A stretch of 64,000 nt of DNA from Lachnospiraceae bacterium MD308 (GTDB lineage: Bacteria > Bacillota > Clostridia > Lachnospirales > Lachnospiraceae): NCBI GenBank assembly GCA_000403475.2, contig KE159795.1, positions 186,001 to 250,000 of the forward strand, given 5' to 3'. The notes under the pieces are model-generated. The model was not told the DNA's origin and did not search any database. It saw only the letters and a program-made list of their open reading frames with translations. The position numbers and the translations under genes are program-made. Shown piece by piece: positions 54,872 through 63,242 of this stretch (position 1 is the stretch's first letter; each line of letters opens with the position of its first letter).

Positions 54872-55822
54872 TCATTCCTTTTCTATAAAATCTCCCTGAC
54901 TTCTCAGCCACATATCAACTCCTTTCCCAAACACTTCCGCCGAAACCGTATACACACCATCCTTTTCCCTTAAAATCTCCGCAGTAGGTAGCCTGTCCAG
55001 TATCGCTTCTATGGATTCCCCGCTATACTTAAACTTCACCCTCCGCAGCCTTCCCCCATACATGAACTGGATTCTCTTGCGGAACTCCCCTTCTTCAAAC
55101 CTCTCCGCATAAGGAACTGAGAAGTGTTCATCCAAGATCTCTATTTTCTCAAGCCTGTCCACCCGGTAGATCGTCGGAAAGATATCATCAGGATTCTGGA
55201 ACTCTTTTTCCTTGTCAATATCTTCAATAAAAGCCGTCAGGTAAAAATAAAACTCAGAAAACATCACTCCGACGGGCTTTACCTTGCGGGTGACCTCCAT
55301 AGAGTTTTTCATCTTTTTATACCTGATCTGAATGTATCTCTGCTCCTTTACTGCTTTTTCCAATTTCCACAGCCTGTCCAGCAATTTCTTCCCATGGTGC
55401 AGTTCCGTGAAATGATGCATCTCGTTCCGGATGAAATCATTCAGCAGTTGTTTCTCTTCACTTTCGCCGCAAGCGTTCAACATCTTATTGATGATCGGGA
55501 ACATCTCTGTTTTTACCAACGCCCGGCTTTCCAACAGCACTTTACAGACCGCCAGATATTCTTCCGGCTCCAGTTGGTTTTTCACTTTTGTTTCCAGCCG
55601 GTATCCTCCTGCCTCTTTATCGAAAGCAACCTGCTGTATCTCCCCTGTTTCACTATTCTGATTCTGCAAAAAATTTTGGATATCTGCTATATCCCTCTGT
55701 ATCGTCCTGGGCGCAACCCCGTAGGCATTGCTTTCTTCCGTTTTTTTAATTGTCTTTCCTTCCTTAAGCCTCGAATAAATTGACAATACCCTCTCTGCTT
55801 TATCCTCTGATTCTCTCTTCAT
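54872..55822 (-). CDS. WYL-domain transcriptional regulator
   Basis: 316 aa. N-terminal DeoR-like HTH (YGVAPRTIQRDIADIQNFL), central WYL domain (VKEQRYIQIRYKKMKNSMEVTRKVKPVGVMFSEFYFYLTAFIED), and a C-terminal WCX-like part (RRVKFKYSGESIEAILDRLPTAEI). AAGGAGG upstream. WYL proteins often repress or sense ligands for defence operons. It heads the operon, 19 bases before the first dynamin gene. Confidence 0.88.
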   Translation of the reverse strand: MKRESEDKAERVLSIYSRLKEGKTIKKTEESNAYGVAPRTIQRDIADIQNFLQNQNSETGEIQQVAFDKEAGGYRLETKVKNQLEPEEYLAVCKVLLESRALVKTEMFPIINKMLNACGESEEKQLLNDFIRNEMHHFTELHHGKKLLDRLWKLEKAVKEQRYIQIRYKKMKNSMEVTRKVKPVGVMFSEFYFYLTAFIEDIDKEKEFQNPDDIFPTIYRVDRLEKIEILDEHFSVPYAERFEEGEFRKRIQFMYGGRLRRVKFKYSGESIEAILDRLPTAEILREKDGVYTVSAEVFGKGVDMWLRSQGDFIEKE

Positions 55823-56029
55823 ATCATCTGAATACCTCCTTGGTTTGTTCTAATCTAATTATAAAAACCAACATAGACATCTATTGTCATTTATTTATTC
55901 TTTTTTCATTTATTTCCGTGTCATTATTTGTCATCCGATTCCCTATTTTGTCTTATCATAGGACATAATTATGTTGTAATTAGTATAACATTATATTTGT
56001 CCTGTTACAAGACAGAAGGAGGGTTTCAT

Positions 56030-56272
56030 TTGCCACGCATTATCGAAAGCAGCCAAAAAAACATGATCGGCAAAAAGGTCCGGCAGCTCCGCATAGAAAA
56101 AAATATGACACAGCAGGAGCTTTCCGCCAAATTGGAAACAATGGCAATCTACATATGCCGGGGTTCCATCTCCCGTATTGAAGACCAGAGCCGGACTATA
56201 ACTGATATCGAATTGTATGGATTATCACAAGTTCTGTCAACTCCAATTGAAGAGCTTTTTCAAACACGCTAA
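56030..56272 (+). CDS. XRE-family HTH regulator, divergent from the WYL operon
   Basis: 80 aa from TTG 56030 with AGAAGGAGGGTTTCA upstream. Cro/CI-type HTH (IGKKVRQLRIEKNMTQQELSAKLETMAIYICRGSISRIEDQSR). The 200-base divergent region before it contains a short palindromic stretch GTCCTGTTACAAGAC (56008-56010 region) that could be an operator for either regulator. Compact single-domain repressor. Confidence 0.75.
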   Translation: MPRIIESSQKNMIGKKVRQLRIEKNMTQQELSAKLETMAIYICRGSISRIEDQSRTITDIELYGLSQVLSTPIEELFQTR

Positions 56273-56540
56273 CAGTTAAAACATTCTACTATTCCTACTT
56301 GCACCCTTTAGTTTTCGTCAAAAATAAAGGGATGTCTTTTTATGTCCAAATATTCTTTCTGTTCCTTTGGTGTTTTCCTATCAAACCAAATATCTCCAAA
56401 AAAATGAGATCCCTCAATATATCGCTTACTTTTTGGGAAATACTATATTTTATATTATAAGCTTATAAAGTTTTGTTTTCAACGCTTTTAAAGTTTTATT
56501 CTTCTTTTTTCACAATTGTTAGAATAAAGAAGGAGAGGAT

Positions 56541-56888
56541 GTGAATTTCATGGATAACTTAAAGACTTTGCGTCAACAAAATAGCCTCAGCCAACAACGC
56601 CTTGCTGACATATTGCACATAAGCCAACAATCTGTATACAAATATGAAAATGGCATTACAACTCCTGATATAGAAACTCTCTTAAACATGGCTGATTATT
56701 TTAACACTTCTGTTGATTATTTAATTGGTTATACCGATATTCCTCACAAAATTGAGCCAGTCTCCGAGTATGCCCTCAATGCCGATGAGCAAGCAATCAT
56801 AAAAAAATATAGACAGCTCCCTGCATCCAATCGTAATTTAATACAAAGGACAATTGATGAACTTTTAAATAATATTCATCTTAAATGA
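56541..56888 (+). CDS. XRE-family HTH regulator
   Basis: 115 aa from GTG 56541 or 112 aa from ATG 56550. Classic Cro/CI HTH (LKTLRQQNSLSQQRLADILHISQQSVYKYENGITTPDIETLLNMADYFNTSVDYLIGYTD) plus a helical C-terminal part (IIKKYRQLPASNRNLIQRTIDELL). Upstream DNA holds a 14-bp palindrome TTATAAGCTTATAA near 56455 and two AAAGTTTT direct repeats, likely operator elements. Confidence 0.82.
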   Translation: MNFMDNLKTLRQQNSLSQQRLADILHISQQSVYKYENGITTPDIETLLNMADYFNTSVDYLIGYTDIPHKIEPVSEYALNADEQAIIKKYRQLPASNRNLIQRTIDELLNNIHLK

Positions 56889-56923
56889 TGGTATTAAAAT
56901 AACTCTATTTATTATACGCGCTG

Positions 56924-56960
56924 ACACCGCAGACGCTATATCGCCTGCGGTGTTTATTTT
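56924..56960 (+). terminator. Intrinsic terminator after the HTH gene
   Basis: ACACCGCAG/CTGCGGTGT 9-bp stem followed by TTATTTT. Confidence 0.75.
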
Positions 56961-57098
56961 GTGCATAATTTCTTAACACAGTTTTCCCCTACTATTTCTG
57001 TAGGAACTTATATATGTTCCTCTTCTCCTTCCATCATGTTAAATTCATTTGCCGCTGCCGAATACCATCTGCCAACAGAACAGGGGACTATCTGCATT

Positions 57099-57659
57099 TT
57101 ACAGAAACCCATCATGATTTGACACATCTGAACTTTCATTTTCATGGTAACTGAAATACCCATCCCCGACAATCACATGGTCTTTTAAAGGAATCCCCAA
57201 AAGCTTTCCTGCCTCATTGACACGTTTCGTTATGATGGTATCCTCCTCGCTGGGCGTACAATCTCCTGACGGATGGTTATGTGCAAGGATAATCCCCGCA
57301 GCACCTGCCAGTACCGCATGTTTGAAAGTCTCCCTTGGTTCAGCCATTGTCGCGTTCACTGTACCGATAGATACGATCTCTATCGCCAGAGGCCTGCATT
57401 TGCTGTCTATGGACAGGACAAGCAGATGTTCCCTGTCCGCACCATTTAAAATGTTTCTTGCAAATTCAGCCACTTTTTCCGGATTATTGATCGTTCCTGC
57501 TGCATACGGTATTTCCTTTTCTTTTATCACAGATAACCGCACCAGAGGTATATATTTCTCCACTATTTTACCACTCCCTCCGTAATATATCTGACTAAAT
57601 TCACGGACTATTCCGGCATTTTGTAACAATTTACAAAGCTTTACGCAGCTTTCCGGCAC
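57099..57659 (-). CDS. radC: RadC-like JAB-domain protein
   Basis: About 186 aa. The MPN/JAB metalloprotease-like fold is complete: VLSIDSKCRPLAIEIVSIGTVNAT, HNHPSGDCTPSEEDTIITKRV (His-x-His and Asp ligands), LKDHVIVGDGYFSYHE. The HhH domain of chromosomal RadC is absent, as usual in mobile-element copies. The GTG at 57659 is my choice of start; it overlaps parB by 19 bases and a longer frame would run inside parB. Function of RadC is still unclear. Confidence 0.78.
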   Translation of the reverse strand: MPESCVKLCKLLQNAGIVREFSQIYYGGSGKIVEKYIPLVRLSVIKEKEIPYAAGTINNPEKVAEFARNILNGADREHLLVLSIDSKCRPLAIEIVSIGTVNATMAEPRETFKHAVLAGAAGIILAHNHPSGDCTPSEEDTIITKRVNEAGKLLGIPLKDHVIVGDGYFSYHENESSDVSNHDGFL

Positions 57660-58744
57660 CGCATCAGAATCTCTTTCATTAAACTTAAGTCTTCCCTTCT
57701 CACGCAGTCCGCTTTCCGCATGATTGCTCCGGCGACAAATACCGCCCACTCCGTATCGGTCCAGTCTTTCTGTGGGATGTTCGATTCGAACACTTTTTGG
57801 ATCGCTGTCTCAACAGTCTTTGTCATATTACCTGTATGGTTTCCTATCCATTCTTCCACCAGCCTTGTATAGGTATCTGCCAGCTCTTCCTTTACGGATT
57901 TATCCTTCCTCTTATTTTGGGACTTTTGTATCTGCAATTCTCTCTTCTCTTCCCGGGCACTTTTTTCCTTATCAGCTATTGACATTCCGATGTTCGTTTC
58001 GAACAACTTATTTCCTTCCAAAGCCTTACTGTATGGATTTTCCGTTTTTGTTTCCCCCGTAATCTCCTTGATGGATACACTTCCGCTTTCTGCAGATTTG
58101 GCCGCGATCTCTTTCTGCCGCTCCGGCGGAAGTTTTGCCGCCTCATATGCCGCAGTGATCCCGAGATTCCCTTTCTTAAGCTCTTCCTTGATCTCCGGCG
58201 AGGCATGTTTATTGATACTGTCCATCTTGGCTACGTTGGAACTGCTCTCATTCATCAGGTCTGCCACGATATCCCTCATGCTCCCTTTTATTTCCAATCC
58301 GTCCTCTTTTTTAGCCCTTACCAACGCCTCTTTGAACCGCTGGGCCTGCTGTGTCCTCTCCCAGGCTGTCAGTTCACGGTTATAAATGTTCCCTGTGAGC
58401 AGGGACAGTTCTAATACCGCAGGCGTCATATCCTTATAGAGATACCGGACTTTCTCATATTCCTTATACCCACGTTCGATATTAAGGATATTCGCAAGAT
58501 TGCGCCTGTGCCCGCTCACGATGATAAACTCCCCGTCTATCCTTGCCAACACCGACGGCTGCTGCTGTCCTACCGCAAGGAAACTGTCCGCAAGCTCTTC
58601 TATCTTCTCCTGAGAATAAAAATTACCCTCCGAAGGCTTCACTTCGTAAGGGCTTAGCCAGATTTCCTTATACTCACTTACTTTTTCCGTCCCGGATATC
58701 ATACTCTTTACATCCACAATATCATTGATCCCAAACTTTGCCAT
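57641..58744 (-). CDS. parB: ParB-type partition protein
   Basis: 367 aa. ParB/Srx CTP-binding domain (IWLSPYEVKPSEGNFYSQEKIEELADSF, and GHRR motif in IIVSGHRRNLANIL), HTH domain (SMRDIVADLMNESSSNVAKMDSINKH), and a charged linker plus C-terminal helical dimer region. It should load at parS and spread as a clamp. Two copies of the candidate site lie inside this gene, at 57776 and 57989, encoding the repeated FESNI/FETNI peptide. parA lies ten bases upstream. Confidence 0.9.
   Translation of the reverse strand: MAKFGINDIVDVKSMISGTEKVSEYKEIWLSPYEVKPSEGNFYSQEKIEELADSFLAVGQQQPSVLARIDGEFIIVSGHRRNLANILNIERGYKEYEKVRYLYKDMTPAVLELSLLTGNIYNRELTAWERTQQAQRFKEALVRAKKEDGLEIKGSMRDIVADLMNESSSNVAKMDSINKHASPEIKEELKKGNLGITAAYEAAKLPPERQKEIAAKSAESGSVSIKEITGETKTENPYSKALEGNKLFETNIGMSIADKEKSAREEKRELQIQKSQNKRKDKSVKEELADTYTRLVEEWIGNHTGNMTKTVETAIQKVFESNIPQKDWTDTEWAVFVAGAIMRKADCVRREDLSLMKEILMRCRKAA
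57776..57794. promoter_or_regulatory. parS-like palindrome, copy 4 (in parB)
   Basis: GATGTTCGATTCGAACACT: 7-base perfect arms TGTTCGA/TCGAACA with decay of the outer bases on one side. Confidence 0.5.
57989..58007. promoter_or_regulatory. parS-like palindrome, copy 5 (in parB)
   Basis: GATGTTCGTTTCGAACAAC: arms TGTTCG/CGAACA. Confidence 0.45.
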
Positions 58745-58753
58745 ACCCTCAGC

Positions 58754-59566
58754 CTACCTTCCTTTCCCCGTATATGCTGTCACGAACTTCTTGTAATCCT
58801 GTGCCGCCCCACAGCATGGGCTGTATTCATAGATCGGTTTCCTCAAGAAAGAATTTTCCGCCACCTTCTTTGAATACCGGATGACTCCAAGGACAGGATA
58901 TTTCCCATAATGTATACTTTCTTTATTCCCATTCTCCCTTTTCAGCCATTCCAGACCCGCAGATTCTCCATCTGTATTCTGATAAGATGTGACCAGTACG
59001 CCTCTTAGTATAAGCGCCGGGTTAAAGGCTTTGGCATCCTCAATCTGCTCCGCCACAATATCCAGCCCTTCCAGCGAATCTTCATCAATCTTTACCGGCA
59101 CGATCACTTCATCTGTAACCGCAAGGGCATTGATAACATTAATACTAATATCCGGAGGATTATCTATGATGCAGTAATCATATTTATCGTAGACAGGAAT
59201 CTCTTCCCCATCCTCCCTTCCATTCCCCCTTCCAGTTTCTTTTCCAGTCTCTTTTCCGTCCAGCAGGAATCTTTTGTATCTCTCCGTTTTTTCTGCACCG
59301 CCTTCCATCATCAGTCGGCAGGCCGCCCCGAACAGCGACATGTTGGCTGTTATGATGTCCATGCCGTCATAATCTGTCTTCTGTATCAGCTCCCTGGGTG
59401 AATCCCACTCCCCGTTTAAGAGCCTTGTCACCGGCGCAATAGCCTCCGCATCGTATCTCTTATATGCCCTGCTGAGATTCCCCTGCTTGTCATTGTCCAG
59501 CAGCAATACCCTGTACCCTCTTCTCCACAGCTCGTATGCCAGATTGACCGCCGTAAATGTCTTGCC
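58754..59566 (-). pseudogene. parA: ParA-type ATPase, main part, split by a recombinase trio
   Basis: 270 codons beginning exactly with GKTFTAVNLAYELWRRGYRVLLLDNDKQGN, that is the second half of the Walker A. Further motifs: DYCIIDNPPDISINVINAL (Walker B) and VIVPVKIDEDSLEGLD. The first half, MKVVNLLNMKGGV, lies at 63029-63067. The rejoined protein has 283 aa with a perfect KGGVGKT. An internal Gly/Glu-rich insert (GKETGKETGRGNGREDGEE) is unusual. As it stands the gene has neither start nor P-loop, so partitioning should be lost. Confidence 0.88.
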
Positions 59567-59694
59567 CGTCTTATGTGAAGCTTCACATAAAGTCGGTTAT
59601 GAAAAGTAAGTTATTATGCAAAGTTGAGCCTACACTTTTGCTGATTTTATAGGGTATAGGCTCTTTTGAACTTTGCATAATCAGGAGTAAACCC

Positions 59695-60708
59695 TTATAA
59701 AGATTTCAACCAATCAAGAAGGTCTTTATCCTTTTTCCACGCTGGCAGTTCGTCAGATGATGGACTGTTGTAAGCTTCCGTCAATGCTTTTCGCTTCATT
59801 TTTTCGTCTGCCCGTGCGTAGATTTCGGTTGTTGAAATATCAGAATGTCCCAGTAGATCTCTGATATAAACAAGATTGACTCCGGACTGAAGCAGATGCA
59901 TTGCTTTGCTATGCCTCAGCCAATGCGGTGTGATTTCATCGGATATATCCTTTATTCCCATTGCTTGAGCCTGTGCAGCATATTTTTTCAAAATATATGT
60001 CACTCCGGCTCTCGTCAGGGGTTTATTGCTCCGGTTGGTAAATAACGGATTGCGACCATATACAGGCGAAGCCAGACCAGAACCTTCCATATACTGCTTC
60101 AACAATTCCCCAGTTGGTCTCATGACTGGAACAATGCGGCTTTTACCGCCTTTGCCTGTCAGTACGATGGTGACAGTATCATTTAAAGCAACATCACAAA
60201 CTTTTAGATCCACAAGTTCCTGAACCCTTGCTCCGGTATCATATAAAAGTGACAGCAGAACAGCATCTCTTTTCCCCTGGATCGTTGTCCTGTCGGGTTG
60301 TTCTAACAGGCCCTTGATGCTATCCAATGGAAGATACATGAGTGGCACCGTATCCGTTTTTTTCATTGGAATAGCCAGGATTTTCTGGCTTTGCTGTATA
60401 TACTGTGGTTCTTCTACCATTAAAAAGCTGAAAAATGAATGGATTGCAGCGAGACGTTGATTCCTTGTCGCCGCTTTGCAGTTACGTTCTTCTTCCAGCC
60501 ATTGCAGAAAGCGGAGGATCAGATCCCTGTTTATTTTTGCAACTGTCAGCTTTTCCGGCAAAAGGTTCTCCTGATCTCTGCAGTATCTTAAAAATAATGA
60601 GAATGAGTCCCTGTATGCTAACTGGGTATTACGTTTGCTGCCGACCTGGCAGGGAAGATATACTGACAGGAACTGCGTTAAATACTGTGCAAAATCAGTT
60701 TCCTTCAT
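59695..60708 (-). CDS. RIT recombinase, third gene
   Basis: About 337 aa from ATG 60708 (CGGAGGTATGCC upstream), overlapping the second gene by 14 bases. Core-binding domain to ~100, catalytic Arg in LLYDTGARVQELVDLKVCDV, HWLRHSKAMHLLQSG (H-x-x-R), LLGHSDISTTEIYARADE (His, Tyr). XerC/D-like without an arm-binding domain. All catalytic residues present. Confidence 0.9.
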   Translation of the reverse strand: MKETDFAQYLTQFLSVYLPCQVGSKRNTQLAYRDSFSLFLRYCRDQENLLPEKLTVAKINRDLILRFLQWLEEERNCKAATRNQRLAAIHSFFSFLMVEEPQYIQQSQKILAIPMKKTDTVPLMYLPLDSIKGLLEQPDRTTIQGKRDAVLLSLLYDTGARVQELVDLKVCDVALNDTVTIVLTGKGGKSRIVPVMRPTGELLKQYMEGSGLASPVYGRNPLFTNRSNKPLTRAGVTYILKKYAAQAQAMGIKDISDEITPHWLRHSKAMHLLQSGVNLVYIRDLLGHSDISTTEIYARADEKMKRKALTEAYNSPSSDELPAWKKDKDLLDWLKSL

Positions 60709-61681
60709 GGCATACCTCCGGGATGACGTATGCACATGACCTTTCCACTTCCCTCATCAGGTCTGGATAAACTTCCGCTGTCAGGCGCAGATACCTTGCT
60801 GTTGAGCGTATTGTTTTGTGCCCCATATATGTGGAAAGAATCGGGAGCATAGCCGTTAAATCGGCTTCTTCCCTGATCCACTTTTGTAAAACATGAACCG
60901 CAAATGTATGGCGTACATCATGCAGACGGGGGCCCTGCCCTTTTCCTCCATGTGAAATCCCTGCCGCTTCCAGATACCTGCGGTACCTTTGATAGATAGT
61001 CATCGGACTGATCATGGTCTTATCAGGAGCAGGGAAGAAAAAGTCACAGTCTTTTTCCCACCAGATTTTATCTGCATAGGATATACAGGCTTCTTTTACG
61101 GAATCTGATAATGGGATATACCGGTCACGGTCAGTCTTTGCTTCACGGATCGTAAGAATCCCATCTTCGAGATTTACATCCCCGCAGCGAAGTCCGACAA
61201 CTTCTGACACACGAAGTCCACAGCCATAAAGAATCCTGAAGATCACTGGTAACGCCAGATGCATATTTCTTGCAACTTCTTTGGGTTCTGTTTCATCAGC
61301 GGCTTTGATTACAGCTGCTATCTGCTCATGTGTAAATATATATGGTACAAATGAACTGTGATTCAAACCCTTCACTTCCGGCACGATATAAGCGTCATAA
61401 CCAAGGGTATTAAGGTATATGGCAAACTGTCTTATGCAGGTAATGCGGTGTGACCGACTTTTTTCGGATTCACCTGCCCGGGGCGCTGTCCATTTTTCTG
61501 CAAGGGAGCGTGATATTTTTATTTCTGTGACACTCTGTTCTTCACTGAAACGACAAAACCGGGATAAACATTTCGGTTCATCTGCATATTTAAAACCTGT
61601 GCTTCTTTTGTACTGAATGAATTCCTGGGCAACTTCCGCAAATGAACCTGTCATGGATGGAGATTTTCTGATTCTTGTCAT
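60695..61681 (-). CDS. RIT recombinase, second gene
   Basis: About 328 aa from ATG 61681 (GGAGGTGGCAATCTA upstream; TAATG overlap with the first gene). Catalytic motifs: LYGCGLRVSEVVGLRCGDV, HDVRHTFAVHVLQ, YMGHKTIRSTARYLRLTAEVYP. N-terminal helical core-binding domain (FIQYKRSTGFKYADEPKCLSRFCRF). Confidence 0.9.
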   Translation of the reverse strand: MTRIRKSPSMTGSFAEVAQEFIQYKRSTGFKYADEPKCLSRFCRFSEEQSVTEIKISRSLAEKWTAPRAGESEKSRSHRITCIRQFAIYLNTLGYDAYIVPEVKGLNHSSFVPYIFTHEQIAAVIKAADETEPKEVARNMHLALPVIFRILYGCGLRVSEVVGLRCGDVNLEDGILTIREAKTDRDRYIPLSDSVKEACISYADKIWWEKDCDFFFPAPDKTMISPMTIYQRYRRYLEAAGISHGGKGQGPRLHDVRHTFAVHVLQKWIREEADLTAMLPILSTYMGHKTIRSTARYLRLTAEVYPDLMREVERSCAYVIPEVCHEGN

Positions 61682-62895
61682 TAGATTGCCACCTCCAATG
61701 CACATTTCCGAAGCTCGGTGATATCAATACGAAGATATGCCATCGTAGTTTCAGTAGTTGTGTGCCCCAGGATTTCTGAAATGACCGGAAGCGGAATCTC
61801 ATGCTCCAACAGGCGGCTCGCAAGGCTGTGGCGGAGTGTGTGGGAGCCTTTCTTTTTCCCTTCAAGATGGATTCCCGATCTCTGGAGACGTACCCTTACA
61901 AGGGCGCCGACCGCACCCGGATTGAAATCCGTATAAGGAGGAACCTGTCTCACAAAAACGTGATCCGAGCCGGTTTTAGGCCTTGCGTTCTTCAGATAGT
62001 TAATGATCGCTTCGCCAACATCTTCTAAAAGAGGAAGTTCTAACGGATTTCCTGTTTTTACCTGGTTCAAATGGATTACTTCTCTTTCCCAGTCGATATT
62101 GGAAAACCTTAAATTTGCGACATCACTACTGCGTAATCCAAGTCTTGCAATCAGAAGAATGATTGCATAATCACGGATTCCACAGGGATTCCCAAGGTCA
62201 ATCGAGTCAAGAAGTTTTGTCACCTCATTCGCAGAATACGAAGAAGGTAATCGGCTCTGCCTGTTGTAATGAGGGTTTGGAAGTTTTGAAAACATCTCCT
62301 GCTCCATAAGACCATGTTCATAGCAGTATTTCAGATAATAGCGCACCGCACGCATTGTATGATTTATGGTTGGCTTTTCATAACAGTTCAAAGATGCCAT
62401 GAAATCCAAAACGTCTTTGAGAGACAGTGTATCTAAAGAAGTAATGTTCTTCCTGCTTAAAAACGCAAAAAAGCGCTCCAAATATAAACTGAAAATCTTA
62501 TTTGATTTTTTTATTATCCCGATATCTTCTCGATGGGAAATATATGCTTCTGCGCTATATCTAAATCCCTCTGGGAAAGTGTATGCTCTTTTATCCATGG
62601 CAAGATAAAGAACTACATTCCCTGAACGCTGGTATTCTGCCAAAGCATTTATACAACGGGAATAGGCTGTACACCATTTTTTCAACGCTATCTTAGATGA
62701 CATAGAATAATGGTCTTCTAAAAACTGTAATCCAAAATCCATGCTGAAAGAATCAGTACCTTGTTCGTGGGAGTAGAGCAAAAGCTGTTTTGTAAGAGTT
62801 TTAAATACTTTTTGGTAATAGCTGGATGCACCTGCCTGTACGAGTGCTTCCCCGGTTTGGTTGATCAGTTGCTGCAAAGTTGATTTTTCCATCAT
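61681..62895 (-). CDS. RIT recombinase, first gene
   Basis: About 404 aa from ATG 62895 (AAGGAGGAACAC upstream). Longest of the trio with a ~180-residue N-terminal part. Catalytic motifs: LIARLGLRSSDVANLRFSNID, HTLRHSLASRLLEH, LGHTTTETTMAYLRID. The order long-short-short with overlaps is as in known RIT elements. Confidence 0.9.
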   Translation of the reverse strand: MMEKSTLQQLINQTGEALVQAGASSYYQKVFKTLTKQLLLYSHEQGTDSFSMDFGLQFLEDHYSMSSKIALKKWCTAYSRCINALAEYQRSGNVVLYLAMDKRAYTFPEGFRYSAEAYISHREDIGIIKKSNKIFSLYLERFFAFLSRKNITSLDTLSLKDVLDFMASLNCYEKPTINHTMRAVRYYLKYCYEHGLMEQEMFSKLPNPHYNRQSRLPSSYSANEVTKLLDSIDLGNPCGIRDYAIILLIARLGLRSSDVANLRFSNIDWEREVIHLNQVKTGNPLELPLLEDVGEAIINYLKNARPKTGSDHVFVRQVPPYTDFNPGAVGALVRVRLQRSGIHLEGKKKGSHTLRHSLASRLLEHEIPLPVISEILGHTTTETTMAYLRIDITELRKCALEVAI

Positions 62896-63028
62896 GTGTT
62901 CCTCCTTAAGTGATTTGATAAAATACACTTAAATCGTGATAGATTATGGAAAGTAAATCAACTAAAGAATCCTTTATTTATAAGGATTTCTATCATTAAC
63001 TTTGCATAATGTATAGCTTTTCATAAGC

Positions 63029-63067
63029 TACACCGCCTTTCATGTTGAGTAAATTGACCACCTTCAT
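63029..63067 (-). pseudogene. parA: 5' end of parA
   Basis: ATG 63067 with GAGGAAGAAG upstream; 13 codons MKVVNLLNMKGGV, the first strand and first half of the Walker A. Then the recombinase trio begins. Continues at 59566 (GKTFTAV). Confidence 0.88.
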
Positions 63068-63120
63068 CTTCTTCCTCACTTTCCGCACCTGTATATGGCG
63101 CATTTATTTTTTTGCGTAGA

Positions 63121-63149
63121 GAAAGCCGGAACATCTCTGCCCCGGCTTC
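63121..63149 (-). terminator. Hairpin between the HEPN gene and parA
   Basis: AAGCCGG/CCGGCTT stem with a 12-base loop and a short T-rich tail on the minus strand; 63068-63242 otherwise holds only the parA leader. Confidence 0.45.
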
Positions 63150-63242
63150 ATTATTATAATATACAACTAAAATCTCTTTATCTTCGCTTTCATTTTATCA
63201 AAATATACTATTTCTCTCTTTTCTTATCTCTGCCGTTGTGAA

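Larger units (their letters stand above)
59567..63028 (-). mobile_element. RIT-type element (three tyrosine recombinases) inside parA
   Basis: 3462 bp between the two parA parts. Ends carry matching motifs in inverted orientation with identical spacing: TTATGAAAAG, 7 bases, TTATGCAAAGTT (left 59597-59625; right 62998-63026). A further inverted TTATGCAAAGTT copy lies at 59669-59680. The left edge has an extra 30 bases with a 20-bp perfect palindrome (59571-59590, TTATGTGAAG and its complement). Gene content of three overlapping recombinases is the definition of recombinase-in-trio elements. Confidence 0.88.
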
